Positions 22,801-33,818 of a stretch of 64,000 nt of DNA are shown here, piece after piece. A program made the position numbers and the translations under genes. Within the stretch, counting starts at the first letter, position 1, and the number at the start of each line of letters is the position of its first letter. The stretch spans positions 162,278-226,277 of the forward strand of contig OX442417.1 in NCBI GenBank assembly GCA_949361645.1, written 5' to 3'. The stretch is from Spongilla lacustris (Eukaryota; Porifera; Demospongiae; Spongillida; Spongillidae). Under the pieces are notes generated by a model. It had not been told where the DNA came from. It did no database searches and saw only the letters and a program-made list of their open reading frames with translations.

Positions 22801-24245
22801 GAGCTGGTTAGTGTGTGTGTTTTGTGTCAGTTTGTGTGTGCAATGGGCCACAAGCAGATAGAGGGCAATGGGCCACAAGCAGATAGAGGGCAATGGGCCA
22901 CAAGCAGATAGAGGGCAATGGGCCACAAGCAGATAGAGGGCAATGGGCCACAAGCAGATAGAGGGCAATGGGCCACAAGCAGATAGAGGGCAATGGGCCA
23001 CAAGCAGATAGAGGGCAATGGGCCACAAGATAGACACTTCAAAGTACATGTACTACCACTGAACTGGTGTGATGTTGGGTGTGAGGGGTGTGATGTTGGG
23101 TGTGATGTTGGATGTGAGGGTGTGGTATTGGGTGTGAGGGTGTGGTATTGGGTGTGAGGGGTGTGGGGTGGTATGAGGGGTGTGATGTTGGGTGTGAGGG
23201 GTGGTATGAGTGTAATGTTGGGTGCGAGATGTGTGTGATGGTAGAGTCGAGTGAGTGTGTGATGGGGGAACATTGTTAGCATGGGAGGTTTGGTTTTTAT
23301 CTGTAACTTGCTGCAGAAACCTGCATTTGCTGATAACGGTGATGAGCTGGGGGACCTCCTCAGACATTGCAAAGATGTGCCTCAGCTGGACATGTTCTCT
23401 GATGAGTCTAGGATGGATGTGCCTGCAGCGATGGTATGTGGGGAAGGGCTGGGGCTAAGTGAGGGAGGAGTTAGGGGTGGGGATGAGGGAGGGGTTAGGG
23501 GTGGGAAGAGGGAGGCCTTATTAGGGGGTAGGGCTGAAGGGAGGCCTTATTAGGGGGTGGGGCTGAAGGGAGGCCTTATTAGGGGGTGGGGCTGAGGGAG
23601 GGGTTAGGGGTGGGGATGAGGGAGGGGTTAGGGGTGGGAAGAGGGAGGCCTTATTAGGGGGTAGGGCTGAACGGAGGCCTTATTAGGGGGTGGGGGCCTT
23701 ATTAGGGGGTGGGGCTGAAGGGAGGCCTTATTAGGGGTTGGGGCCGAGGTTGGGTATTTAAAGGTCCATGGTACAGAACACTCCACCACTCTCATTCCCT
23801 CTGAATTTTAAGAGGGAATAAGTGAAAAGACTATTGTAATTTCATGCATTAGACACCAAACATACACAATGCTAATTTTTAAAATATGGTTTCGAGAGAG
23901 TGGTGGAGCTAATAAATGGCAGGTGTGTAAAGAGGTGGAGCTGACAAGTGGCAGGTGTGTAAAGGGGTGGAGCTAACAAGTGGCAGGTGTGTAAAGGGGT
24001 GGAGCTAACAAATGGCAGGTGTATAAAGGGGTGGAGCTAACAAGTGGCAGGTGTGTAAAGGGGTGGAGCTAACAAATGGCAGGTGTATAAAGGGGTGGAG
24101 CTAACAAATGGCAGGTGTATAAAGGGGTGGAGCTAACAAGTGGCAGGTGTGTAAAGGGGTGGAGCTAATAGGAAGGATTTGTATATAAAGGTTTGACATG
24201 TGTTTTGCATTGCAGAGACTGATAGAGGAGAAGGACAGCAAATGA
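18354..24245 (+). CDS. ATG13: Autophagy-related protein 13 (ATG13) homologue, 13 exons, complete
   Basis: ATG13 is the HORMA-domain scaffold of the ULK1/Atg1 kinase complex that starts autophagosome formation. Exons: 18354-18410, 18508-18582, 18787-18906, 19100-19146, 19544-19678, 19940-19989, 20040-20133, 20596-20649, 21567-21627, 21922-22020, 22714-22806, 23317-23433, 24216-24245 (1032 nt, 343 aa), all phase-consistent. Family signatures: VVQVVVQSR then KDW|FNLSI, LEVWSISLDE, LMLKSLLAISRTTPTYRLSR, YKVYVG, and LIGTISLAVHY closing the HORMA domain. Near the C terminus, DGYVVVDF and KPAFADNGDELGDLL match the conserved acidic tail. The protein is short beside the roughly 500-residue vertebrate form, mainly in the disordered middle. 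Introns 1 and 8 use GC donors (18411, 20650). One intron is only 50 bp (19990-20039). Exon 8 is the least certain. Confidence 0.88.
19165..19542. repeat. CA-rich microsatellite
   Basis: ACATACACAC/ATGCACAC sequence filling ATG13 intron 4 up to the exon 5 acceptor. Confidence 0.95.
19737..19916. repeat. CA-rich microsatellite
   Basis: CACACATGCACAC-type sequence filling most of ATG13 intron 5. Confidence 0.95.
20178..20440. repeat. About 30-bp tandem repeat in ATG13 intron 7
   Basis: About nine copies of a unit containing GAAAGATCACATGATGTGCA followed by CATGACATG, with shortened units near 20340-20380. Confidence 0.9.
20708..21566. repeat. Long CA/ATGCACAC array, ATG13 intron 8
   Basis: 860 bp of ACACACATGCACAC with rare ATATGC, AAACAC and CGCACA variants. 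It contains an internal longer-range duplication: the AAACACACACACATGC block pattern near 20830-20990 recurs at about 21160-21310. Confidence 0.95.
21658..21920. repeat. CT-rich minisatellite in ATG13 intron 9
   Basis: Repeats of CCCTCCCCTCCTCTCTCCT (19 bp) grading into CCCTCC, ending at the exon 10 acceptor. Confidence 0.92.
22070..22710. repeat. CT-rich minisatellite in ATG13 intron 10
   Basis: About 30 copies of CTCTTCCCCTCTCCTTTCCT-like units (19-20 bp), with short CTTCCCTCCC inserts at regular intervals, ending at the exon 11 acceptor. Confidence 0.95.
22843..23032. repeat. 25-bp tandem repeat in ATG13 intron 11
   Basis: Eight almost perfect copies of CAATGGGCCACAAGCAGATA plus GAGGG. 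TGTGATGTTGGGTGTGAGGG-type repeats follow to about 23250. Confidence 0.95.
23440..23750. repeat. About 30-bp tandem repeat in ATG13 intron 12
   Basis: Units with GGAGGCCTTATTAGGGGGTG and GGGCTGAAGG, interspersed with GAGGGAGGGGTTAGGGGTGG units; a compound array with one larger internal duplication. Confidence 0.9.
23925..24170. repeat. 32-bp tandem repeat in ATG13 intron 12
   Basis: About eight copies of GGGGTGGAGCTAACAAGTGG plus CAGGTGTGTAAA, with A/G variants, shortly before the last exon. Confidence 0.93.
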
Positions 24246-24328
24246 GCACATTTGACTTCTTTTAAAACTCATCATTTGTGTTGCACATCTGTTATGGAAA
24301 GTTCAGTCATAATCATCGAATCCTCATC

Positions 24329-24363
24329 AATAAATTGCCATTACTGAGTACCTCATCAATAAA
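24329..24363 (+). terminator. ATG13 polyadenylation signals
   Basis: Two AATAAA hexamers (24329-24334 and 24358-24363) lie 84-118 bp after the stop codon, each within a repeated CTCATCAATAAATT context. Confidence 0.7.
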
Positions 24364-25050
24364 TTATCATTAACACACATACATTCAGTTTTGGCATTGC
24401 TATTTGGTAGCAGTTTGACATTCATTGTCTTTCAAGACGATGAGATGGCTACAGTAGACTGGGGGGTCTCAAAATCAAGAAGTGCAAAAGAAAAAAAAAT
24501 GATGGCAATGGTATCGTTAATTAATAAGCCACAAAGTATGCAAAACACTTGGTCTCAAAAATGGGTGGTTTACATTACGTGTAAGTACATTGCCACACTT
24601 GTACTTAAATTGATAATTATGTGCACATGTGTTACACAAAGGTAAGTAATGGCATATGGATATGCACTAATATACTGCCCATGCAGTCCTAAAAAGGGTA
24701 GCATTTACAAAACAGAGACAAGTTCACATTGCGTAGTCTAGACCTAAATATTTGTTCGAAGGATGATGACCACATTATCTGGTAAAGAATTCCAAACATG
24801 AATAACCCTGACCAAGAAAAAGTACTTATTGGGACAATTTTTTTTGAATGCACCATGACCTGCATACAATCATGGATGTTCAGTACTGCACAACTAACTA
24901 GATTTCACTAGCATTTTAAAAAAGTGAATAAAGGGCTGGTAGTTAATTATCACTTCACTGGTTGCATCAGATTTGAATGTGGGACCCCATTATTTCAACA
25001 ACATAAAAACTTTTATTTTTATTCTAGCTACCTCAGGCATCCTTTGGGTT
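24364..25050. other. Intergenic, no gene recognised
   Basis: AT-rich sequence. An 84-codon plus-strand open frame (24391-24645) has no recognisable domain. I see no supported feature. Confidence 0.5.
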
Positions 25051-25064
25051 TCTTTTCCTCATAG

Positions 25065-25314
25065 CTGTGTGTTCAGCAGGGCAGCCTCCTTGGTCCATTG
25101 TTATTCTGTTTAGTCCTAAACAAACAAGTTTACCCTGCCCAGCTCTCAGCAAAGTGGGGCCACTCTTATAGTTCAATCATGACCTGGATTCGATGCCATC
25201 TCTCCTTCTCCCTTCTACGCTCTTCCATCATGTGCATCAGAGGAGCTTGATCAACTATAGGCCATGTCTTTAACCACTCCCCTGTTGACCTGATTACAAA
25301 AGTTGCATAGGTCT
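25065..25314 (+). pseudogene. Reverse transcriptase element fragment
   Basis: One frame reads CVQQGSLLGPLLFCLVLNK, close to the conserved GVQQGDPLGPLLF motif of a non-LTR-type reverse transcriptase. It is fused by deletion to MTWIRCHLSFSLLRSSIMC and IRGA, then a stop, then a further open tail. The second part resembles a C-terminal segment common in multicopy invertebrate RT proteins. The in-frame TGA and the missing middle show it is a relic. Confidence 0.65.
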
Positions 25315-25514
25315 CATCTATTCTTTAGTTTACTGTCTGACTGCCCCCTTTAGTACACATTAGTATACATCGTGTATCCATGCAATGTATTTATGTTTAG
25401 TCCTAAACACTGTTACATCAGCAATTGCCACTAGAGATGGTTATGCTGGTCACCTGTTCCACGTCTGCTTTATGGATTATGGTGCCCCTGGCAGGTCCTG
25501 AGGTCCTCTGTGAA

Positions 25515-25700
25515 GAATGCTCTGGCCATACTTAACGAGTGGGGTCCACCTCTCGGCCATACTTAACGAGTGGGGTCCACCTCTCGGCCATACTTAACGA
25601 GTGGGGTCCACCTCTCGGCCATACTTAACGAGTGGGGTCCACCTCTCGGCCATACTTAACGAGTGGGGTCCACCTCTCGGCCATACTTCAGTAGTGGGGT
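25515..25700. repeat. 31-bp tandem repeat
   Basis: Six copies of GGCCATACTTAACGAGTGGG plus GTCCACCTCTC; the last copy has TTCAGTAG for TTAACGAG. Confidence 0.95.
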
Positions 25701-27125
25701 CCACCTCTTAGCCTTTATGATTACTAACCCCCTTGACATCTTCTCAATCTTGCAGTCATACAAACCCAATGTGAGCTCTCTCCGAGTTTTGCCATCAGTT
25801 CATTTGTCATTAATGGCCTGAAGCCCAGAACCCTTTCTCTAGGCTTGTTGGCTAGTGGACCTTCAGTGGTCTAACCTCGCTCCCCTCTGCCTCTATCTGC
25901 ATCTGCTAGCAATGATATTTCGTTTAATGTTACCAGAAGTTGGGTAGAGGTAGGTAGAAAGCTATACTAATCTTTTGATATCGGACCATTAACTATGAAC
26001 CATAGACTCATAAACAATCAGTTCTGCAGGGTGATACTTACAGGCCAGGGAAGCTGTCTAGAACCGTTTTTAAATTTATAGGCTTAGTAAGAGGACAACA
26101 ATTCCAGGAGCAAAATATTGTCAGGAGTTATAGCAGCATTTGTTTGGCAGGTTTTTCAGCGTTCTCAACACTGTGTAGTAAGTAAGACTATTCAAGGATT
26201 CAAGTTTTTGCTGTGTAAATGAGGAAAATAGGGATTGTTGCGATTATCCTTCGTACAAACAGAAGCGAAATATTTGTTGAAAAGCTCACATTTAACACCC
26301 ACAAATAACCAATGTGCCATCATCTTTCAAAAAGGCATTAAAGGGCATTGGAATAGCAGTGTACGTTAGCATTGAAAGGGTGTGACCAGGTGCAGCACCT
26401 GTGCCAAGAATAACCTCCAGATCACCCTGTAAAAGAAGTGATGCAATAGCCCCTGTAGGTGTTAAACAAGAAGTGATCATCAAGGCCATGCGCACTCAAG
26501 CCTCACATTTCCATAAAGCTACAGACATGTTAGCATCAATGAAGTACAAATAAATAATAAAATTAAGAGAACCAAATGACCGAGAAAATGTTCTAGTTTT
26601 GGGTGCTGATCTGTCTTTTTTGTGGTGTATGGCAGCCTCAAGCTACTACACCTTTTGTGCTCATGTAGTCCATACAGATACAAAATCCTATATACATCGT
26701 GATTTGAGTGCAGTTCTTTCATCGATTGAGCATTCTCTAAAAACAGAAATATTCGCAAGCTGCTGAAATCATCTTTACACCACTTGTTGGGACAGCTGAT
26801 GGGTCATGAGGTAAAGACATTTTAAAGTACAAGTTCCATCACCAAGGGAATGCACCGACAGCCAATATTCACTTACCAAAGCCCCAGTCTTCACAGGAGT
26901 ATTGAAGTATGTGTGGGCAGCTAGGGGGGAGATATGGGATGCATGTGTATACATACCTGGTGTGGGTGCTTCGCAAGGTCAGAGGTAAGTGGCACCTCTG
27001 ACCTTGCAGATATGTGAAATTTAGGTAATAGCCGCCATGGCAACTGCACACCAATGGTACACAAAAATACTGTAATCATAATAATAAAGAGGTACGGAAT
27101 ACCTAAACAGAACACAATACATAGA
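25701..27125. other. Unassigned stretch
   Basis: Minus-strand open frames at 26292-26495 (with DLEVILGTGAAPGHTLSM) and 26519-26758 are too short and unfamiliar to call. Around 26985-27010 a short inverted repeat (GGTCAGAGGTAAGTGGCACC / CTCTGACCTTGC) is visible. Nothing else is supported. Confidence 0.4.
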
Positions 27126-27129
27126 AGAA

Positions 27130-29300
27130 CTCAAGAGATGTCCAGGAGGCTAAGGGATGTCCAGGAGGCTAAGGGATGTCCAGGAGGTTAAGGGATGTCC
27201 AGGAGGCTAAGGGATGTCCAGGAGGCTAAGGGATGTCCAGGAGGTTAAGGGATGTCCAGGAGGCTAAGGGATGTCCAGGAGGCTAAGGGATGTCCAGGAG
27301 GTTAAGGGATGTCCAGGAGGCTAAGGGATGTCCAGGAGGCTAAGGGATGTCCAGGAGGCTAAGGGATGTCCAGGAGGCTAAGGGATGTCCAGGAGGCTAA
27401 GGGATGTCCAGGAGGTTAAGGGATGTCCAGGAGGCTAAGGGATGTCCAGGAGGCTAAGGGATGTCCAGGAGGCTAAGGGATGTCCAGGAGGCTAAGGGAT
27501 GTCCAGGAGGCTAAGGGATGTCCAGGAGGCTAAGGGATGTCCTGGAGGCTAAGGGATGTCCAGGAGGCCAAGGGATGTCCAGGAGGCTAAGGGATGTCCT
27601 GGAGGCTAAGGGATGTCCAGGAGGCTAAGGGATGTCCAGGAGGCTAAGGGATGTCCAGGAGGCTAAGGGATGTCCAGGAGGCTAAGGGATGTCCAGGAGG
27701 CTAAGGGATGTCCAGGAGGCTAAGGGATGTCCTGGAGGCTAAGGGATGTCCAGGAGGCCAAGGGATGTCCAGGAGGCTAAGGGATGTCCTGGAGGCTAAG
27801 GGATGTCCAGGAGGTTAAGGGATGTCCAGGAGGCTAAGGGATGTCCAGGAGGCTAAGGGATGTCCAGGAGGCTAAGGGATGTCCAGGAGGCTAAGGGATG
27901 TCCAGGAGGCTAAGGGATGTCCAGGAGGTTAAGGGATGTCCAGGAGGCTAAGGGATGTCCAGGAGGCTAAGGGATGTCCAGGAGGCTAAGGGATGTCCAG
28001 GAGGCTAAGGGATGTCCAGGAGGCTAAGGGATGTCCAGGAGGCTAAGGGATGTCCTGGAGGCTAAGGGATGTCCAGGAGGCCAAGGGATGTCCAGGAGGC
28101 TAAGGGATGTCCTGGAGGCTAAGGGATGTCCAGGAGGCTAAGGGATGTCCAGGAGGCTAAGGGATGTCCAGGAGGTTAAGGGATGTCCAGGAGGCTAAGG
28201 GATGTCCAGGAGGCTAAGGGATGTCCAGGAGGCTAAGGGATGTCCAGGAGGCTAAGGGATGTCCAGGAGGCTAAGGGATGTCCAGGAGGTTAAGGGATGT
28301 CCAGGAGGCTAAGGGATGTCCAGGAGGCTAAGGGATGTCCAGGAGGCTAAGGGATGTCCAGGAGGCTAAGGGATGTCCAGGAGGCTAAGGGATGTCCAGG
28401 AGGCTAAGGGATGTCCTGGAGGCTAAGGGATGTCCAGGAGGCCAAGGGATGTCCAGGAGGCTAAGGGATGTCCTGGAGGCTAAGGGATGTCCAGGAGGCT
28501 AAGGGATGTCCAGGAGGCTAAGGGATGTCCAGGAGGCTAAGGGATGTCCAGGAGGCTAAGGGATGTCCAGGAGGCTAAGGGATGTCCAGGAGGCTAAGGG
28601 ATGTCCTGGAGGCTAAGGGATGTCCAGGAGGCCAAGGGATGTCCAGGAGGCTAAGGGATGTCCTGGAGGCTAAGGGATGTCCAGGAGGCTAAGGGATGTC
28701 CAGGAGGCTAAGGGATGTCCAGGAGGCTAAGGGATGTCCAGGAGGCTAAGGGATGTCCAGGAGGCTAAGGGATGTCCAGGAGGCTAAGGGATGTCCTGGA
28801 GGCTAAGGGATGTCCAGGAGGCTAAGGGATGTCCAGGAGGCTAAGGGATGTCCTGGAGGCTAAGGGATGTCCAGGAGGCTAAGAGATGTCCAGGAGGCTA
28901 AGGGATGTCCTGGAGGCTAAGGGATGTCCAGGAGGCTAAGGGATGTCCAGGAGGCTAAGGGATGTCCAGGAGGCTAAGGGATGTCCAGGAGGCTAAGGGA
29001 TGTCCAGGAGGCTAAGGGATGTCCTGGAGGCTAAGGGATGTCCTGGAGGCTAAGGGATGTCCAGGAGGCTAAGGTATGTCCTGGAGGCTAAGGGATGTCC
29101 AGGAGGCTAAGGGATGTCCAGGAGGCTAAGGGATGTCCAGGAGGCTAAGGGATGTCCAGGAGGCTAAGGGATGTCCTGGAGGCTAAGGGATGTCCAGGAG
29201 GCCAAGGTATGTCCTGGAGGCTAAGGGATGTCCAGGAGGCTAAGGGACGTCCTGGAGGCTAAGGGATGTCCAGGAGGCCAAGTGATGTCCTGGAGGCTAA
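27130..29300. repeat. 19-bp satellite array of about 114 units with higher-order blocks
   Basis: Unit GGGATGTCCAGGAGGCTAA. Variants (TCCTGG for TCCAGG; GGTTAA or GGCCAA for GGCTAA) are not random. The block of a TCCTGG unit, a CCAAGG unit, a normal unit and another TCCTGG unit recurs near 27540, 27730, 28055, 28412 and 28605, at spacings near multiples of 19 bp (about 190-360), showing block-wise amplification. Confidence 0.97.
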
Positions 29301-29700
29301 GGGAGGGTACACATCCAGCCAGTAAGGCTCTAGCCACGGCCCGAACCATGGTCCAATTGAATTCAACAGAGAAAGAGCATGTAGGATAGCAGATTTCTTG
29401 CTGGCTAAGGTCCCATTGTCGAGGTACCAAGCTTGATAGAGGAGGTGGACACAGTCATCATCAGCATCAATGGCATTTATGATCTTCTGCAGAACAAGTA
29501 CCAAGAGCAGGGGTCAAGGGGGTCAAGGGGATCACCTTGTTGAACACCTGATTCTGAGGAGATGTGGCCCAATGGCCATGGGGTACCACAGCAAGGGATG
29601 GGCACCATGTGACCCATGGGGTACTACAGAAAGGGATGGGCACCATAGCACCACGCAGCCCAAGGTAAAAGCTCAGGGAAATGGCCTGTCTGGAGACCAT
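29260..29700 (-). pseudogene. Reverse transcriptase fragment (minus strand)
   Basis: Read leftward: SSESGVQQGDPLDPLDPC in one frame, then after a shift LVLQKIINAIDADDDC, then WYLDNGTLASKKSAILHALS. These match the GVQQGDPLGPLLF motif and the catalytic YLDDG box of a non-LTR-type reverse transcriptase. The second catalytic Asp is Asn (YLDN), and the frame is broken. Its left end abuts the 19-bp array. Confidence 0.7.
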
Positions 29701-30430
29701 ACAAATTAAAAAGCATTGCGCATGTCCACTCTTGCAAAATCATCATCCTCCCACTATTTTTCCATGCATGCCCCCAATGGTGCAAAGTGGGGGCAATGCT
29801 CAAACCAATGGTAGACTTGGATAGGAAACTATGGCAGGTGAACCTTGTGGGGGGTGGCTGCAGGATGTGTGACAGGAATGTTTATCCTTCCCCTGCAACA
29901 TTTAGGGTTTGGTCTTGATCTGGTGCTGATGCGAGTTGGTGACAGAAGGAGCAGTTAAAAAGATCCTGATTCTGTAACCATGTAATTGGCACTGTCCTAG
30001 AAAATAGTCCGCTAGCACGGAGAGACATGTGGGAGTGCCACATGTAAGAAGCAATGTGGCTGGATGTGGAATTCTAATTGGTGTGCAGCCCTTCTGGGAT
30101 CCTAAGTATGAAGTACAGCGTTAAGTGCAAGGAATCGTCTCTCAACTGAAGGTGGGAGCTGTGGGATTGAAGGGGAGCATCAGATTGCGGCAATGAAGTG
30201 GGTCGGATTGAGGAAGCGATGTTTGTGCATTTTCTACTTTCCCCCTGGTTGGCAGTACCCACAAGGGTACATGCTCTTCCTGCGACAGGGGGCCAGAGGA
30301 GTGGCACTTGCAACAAGTGGCCGATTGGGACTCTCAATCAGGGGAGGGTGACAAGGGCGGTTGAAACTGGGACAAAGGCATCGATTATGACTCCCAATGT
30401 ATCAGGGAAGACTTTTAACCAGGCAGATAT
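29701..30430. other. Unassigned, possibly upstream part of the RT relic
   Basis: A minus-strand open frame (30074-30337) contains QLRDDSLHLTLYF and may be a further remnant of the same RT element; weak resemblance only. No other feature is supported. Confidence 0.35.
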
Positions 30431-30432
30431 AT

Positions 30433-30523
30433 GGTCTCGTCCCCAGACCCACATCACGTAACAATTATCGTTGTATATATGTACAGCGATAATTATTACA
30501 TCATGTGGGTCTGGGGACATGAC
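30433..30523. mobile_element. Short palindromic MITE-like hairpin
   Basis: About 38-bp arms (GTCCCCAGACCCACATCACG and complement) around a short AT-rich loop. Its left end, GGTCTCGTCCCCAGACC, is a variant of the motif GTCTCGTTCCCAGACC dispersed elsewhere in the window. Confidence 0.75.
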
Positions 30524-30689
30524 TAGCAGATATGAGTCACAACAGAGAATAAATTTATCACAACACCCCCACTTCAATAATTAATAATTAACTTGTCAGT
30601 ATAAATATTAACATGAGTAAAATAAAAAATCAAACTCAACATAACATTGGGATATAATAAGATAATGGTATATAAGGAAGAAGCTCAAA

Positions 30690-30890
30690 TACCAATCTAC
30701 TAGTAAATCAAAAACTTCTCTATCAAGAAAGTGATTGGTGGGATGTAGGATTGGTGGTGCAAAAAGCAAGGAAACAAGGTACAGTATGTTAAAGTGAGGT
30801 TTGGTAGGATCCTACAACTATAACAGTCCTGAATTTGCAAATGAAGAAGCCTATTTGCAAATGTAGGACTGTTATAGTTGTAGGATGAAG
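30690..30890. mobile_element. MITE remnant with internal hairpin
   Basis: 30750-30780 resembles the arms of the MITEs at 42770 and 60816 (GATGTAGGATTGGTGGTGC and AAGGAAACAAGG). It continues into a 77-bp hairpin (30809-30885; arms CCTACAACTATAACAGTCCT and complement). Confidence 0.55.
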
Positions 30891-31780
30891 GCTATGCTTC
30901 TGGTGATCAAATAGAAGATGACTTGCATGGATACCATGGCCAGAAGGAGGAGAACTTTCAAGGCTTGCACTAAAGTATCCGCTCGCGATCCCTGAAGCAT
31001 CTAAAGCTCCTTCAGAAAGGTCTAAATTATAAGCTTGAATTGAAGAATGCACATGTAATTCGATGTGAATGCATCCTTTCATGTGAGGATGGCTTTCTCA
31101 CATGGTTATGTAAGAGAAAGCGTTTAATTTTATGCCTCTTCACCACAGTCTCCATATGTTTGCACTGTCAACCAAGCTCAGTACTTTGAGTTATTGTGTT
31201 CATGTTTTTAAGATTCAAAGCTTTGCAGCAACACAAGCAGAAACCCCTGCTTCGGAAACAGTTTTGGGACATAGCGATGTTGTTACTGTGATGTCAAAAG
31301 CAGCAGTATCTTTCAGTACTTCCACAGCTGGAAACTACAATATCTGCAGGCCGGGTCAGTTCTGAGTTCATCACTGCCTAAATAAACCACATCCTGCTGG
31401 GCATCAAGGTTAGCATAAGTTAAAATTGTCGTATTTATAAACACAATGAATTCAAACCACTATACCAAGATACATGGACCATCTCTTAAGATCAAGTTAA
31501 TATTTAAATGTAGGGTTGATAGATAGGTTAGTTAATGCTGCTTACTGAGTTTAAGTAACTACTTACATTGAGTAGTTTTTCAAAATTCAAATCCTGATTT
31601 GCAGTGTGCTTGGGATTTAAAGATGATATTAATTTTAGCAAGTAAAAGAATCTTTAAAAGCAACTATCAATAACCGTTTTTTGTTAATCTACAAAGCTGT
31701 CATAATGTGGGCTGAAATGCTGATGTAAAATATTTTTCGTATTTAATCGACTATAATGAATACTTGCGTACTTAGTATCA
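30891..31780. other. Unassigned AT-rich stretch
   Basis: Short open frames on both strands (minus 30789-31082, plus 31132-31365) show no recognisable domain. No supported gene. Confidence 0.4.
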
Positions 31781-31995
31781 TGAGGTGAGTACTTAATATC
31801 ATGTGAGAGGTGTGGACTTAATATCATGAAGGAGGTGTGTACTTAATATCACAAGATGTGCACGTAATATCATGCTAATATCATGAGGGTACTTAATATT
31901 ATGAGGAGTTGTGTACTTAATATCATGAGGGAGGTGTGTACCTAATATTGTAGGACTTGTGTACTTAATATTATGAGGGAGGTGTGTACTGAACT
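31781..31995. repeat. About 21-bp degenerate tandem repeat
   Basis: About nine diverged copies of GTGTACTTAATATCATGAGG(GAG). Confidence 0.85.
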
Positions 31996-32020
31996 CAATA
32001 TCATGGTGGTGTTCTATAGC

Positions 32021-32100
32021 TATATGGGACAGTTTCCACAAAATGTCGTATTGTGTGCATATATTAGTGTTATAAAAATTCTTTGTGTATAAATCATTAT
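32021..32100 (+). mobile_element. 80-bp terminal fragment of the TATATGGGACAGT transposon family
   Basis: Begins TATATGGGACAGTTTCCAC and follows the left end of the putative transposase element at 43337 for about 80 bp, including GTTATAAAAAT. It then passes directly into the CCCT array. Confidence 0.75.
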
Positions 32101-33617
32101 ACCCCCTCCCTCCCTCCCTCCCTCCCTCCCTCCCTCCCTCCCTCCCTCCCTCCCTCCCTCCCTCCCTCCCTCCCTCCCTCCCTCCCTCCCTCCCTCCCTC
32201 CCTCCCTCCCTCCCTCCCTCCCTCCCTCCCTCCCTCCCTCCCTCCCTCCCTCCCTCCCCTCCCTCCCTCCCTCCCTCCCTCCCTCCCTCCCTCCCTCCCT
32301 CCCTCCCTCCCTCCCTCCCTCCCTCCCTCCCTCCCTCCCTCCCTCCCTCCCTCCCTCCCTCCCTCCCTCCCTCCCTCCCTCCCTCCCTCCCTCCCTCCCT
32401 CCCTCCCTCCCTCCCTCCCTCCCTCCCTCCCTCCCTCCCTCCCTCCCTCCCTCCCTCCCTCCCTCCCTCCCTCCCTCCCTCCCTCCCTCCCTCCCTCCCT
32501 CCCTCCCTCCCTCCCTCCCTCCCTCCCTCCCTCCCTCCCTCCCTCCCTCCCTCCCTCCCTCCCTCCCTCCCTCCCTCCCTCCCTCCCTCCCTCCCTCCCT
32601 CCCTCCCTCCCTCCCTCCCTCCCTCCCTCCCTCCCTCCCTCCCTCCCTCCCTCCCTCCCTCCCTCCCTCCCTCCCTCCCTCCCTCCCTCCCTCCCTCCCT
32701 CCCTCCCTCCCTCCCTCCCTCCCTCCCTCCCTCCCTCCCTCCCTCCCTCCCTCCCTCCCTCCCTCCCTCCCTCCCTCCCTCCCTCCCTCCCTCCCTCCCT
32801 CCCTCCCTCCCTCCCTCCCTCCCTCCCTCCCTCCCTCCCTCCCTCCCTCCCTCCCTCCCTCCCTCCCTCCCTCCCTCCCTCCCTCCCTCCCTCCCTCCCT
32901 CCCTCCCTCCCTCCCTCCCTCCCTCCCTCCCTCCCTCCCTCCCTCCCTCCCTCCCTCCCTCCCTCCCTCCCTCCCTCCCTCCCTCCCTCCCTCCCTCCCT
33001 CCCTCCCTCCCTCCCTCCCTCCCTCCCTCCCTCCCTCCCTCCCTCCCTCCCTCCCTCCCTCCCTCCCTCCCTCCCTCCCTCCCTCCCTCCCTCCCTCCCT
33101 CCCTCCCTCCCTCCCTCCCTCCCTCCCTCCCTCCCTCCCTCCCTCCCTCCCTCCCTCCCTCCCTCCCTCCCTCCCTCCCTCCCTCCCTCCCTCCCTCCCT
33201 CCCTCCCTCCCTCCCTCCCTCCCTCCCTCCCTCCCTCCCTCCCTCCCTCCCTCCCTCCCTCCCTCCCTCCCTCCCTCCCTCCCTCCCTCCCTCCCTCCCT
33301 CCCTCCCTCCCTCCCTCCCTCCCTCCCTCCCTCCCTCCCTCCCTCCCTCCCTCCCTCCCTCCCTCCCTCCCTCCCTCCCTCCCTCCCTCCCTCCCTCCCT
33401 CCCTCCCTCCCTCCCTCCCTCCCTCCCTCCCTCCCTCCCTCCCTCCCTCCCTCCCTCCCTCCCTCCCTCCCTCCCTCCCTCCCTCCCTCCCTCCCTCCCT
33501 CCCTCCCTCCCTCCCTCCCTCCCTCCCTCCCTCCCTCCCTCCCTCCCTCCCTCCCTCCCTCCCTCCCTCCCTCCCTCCCTCCCTCCCTCCCTCCCTCCCT
33601 CCCTCCCTCCCTCCCTC
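32101..33617. repeat. 1.5-kb CCCT tetranucleotide array
   Basis: About 379 copies of CCCT, perfect except for one extra C near 32257. Such uniformity over 1.5 kb means recent expansion. The complementary strand is (AGGG)n and could form G-quadruplex structures. Confidence 0.98.
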
Positions 33618-33754
33618 TAGTCTAGGCACAGCTAGGCACCTCCAGGAACTCACTGTCAAAGAGAACATCATTGCTGCCAGCAGCATATGGTCCAAGTGGC
33701 ACTCACTAAGGCAAAGACTTGGAGGAGACAGGCTACGCACATGCAAGGAACGAT

Positions 33755-33759
33755 GTGTG

Positions 33760-33818
<59 letters not shown>

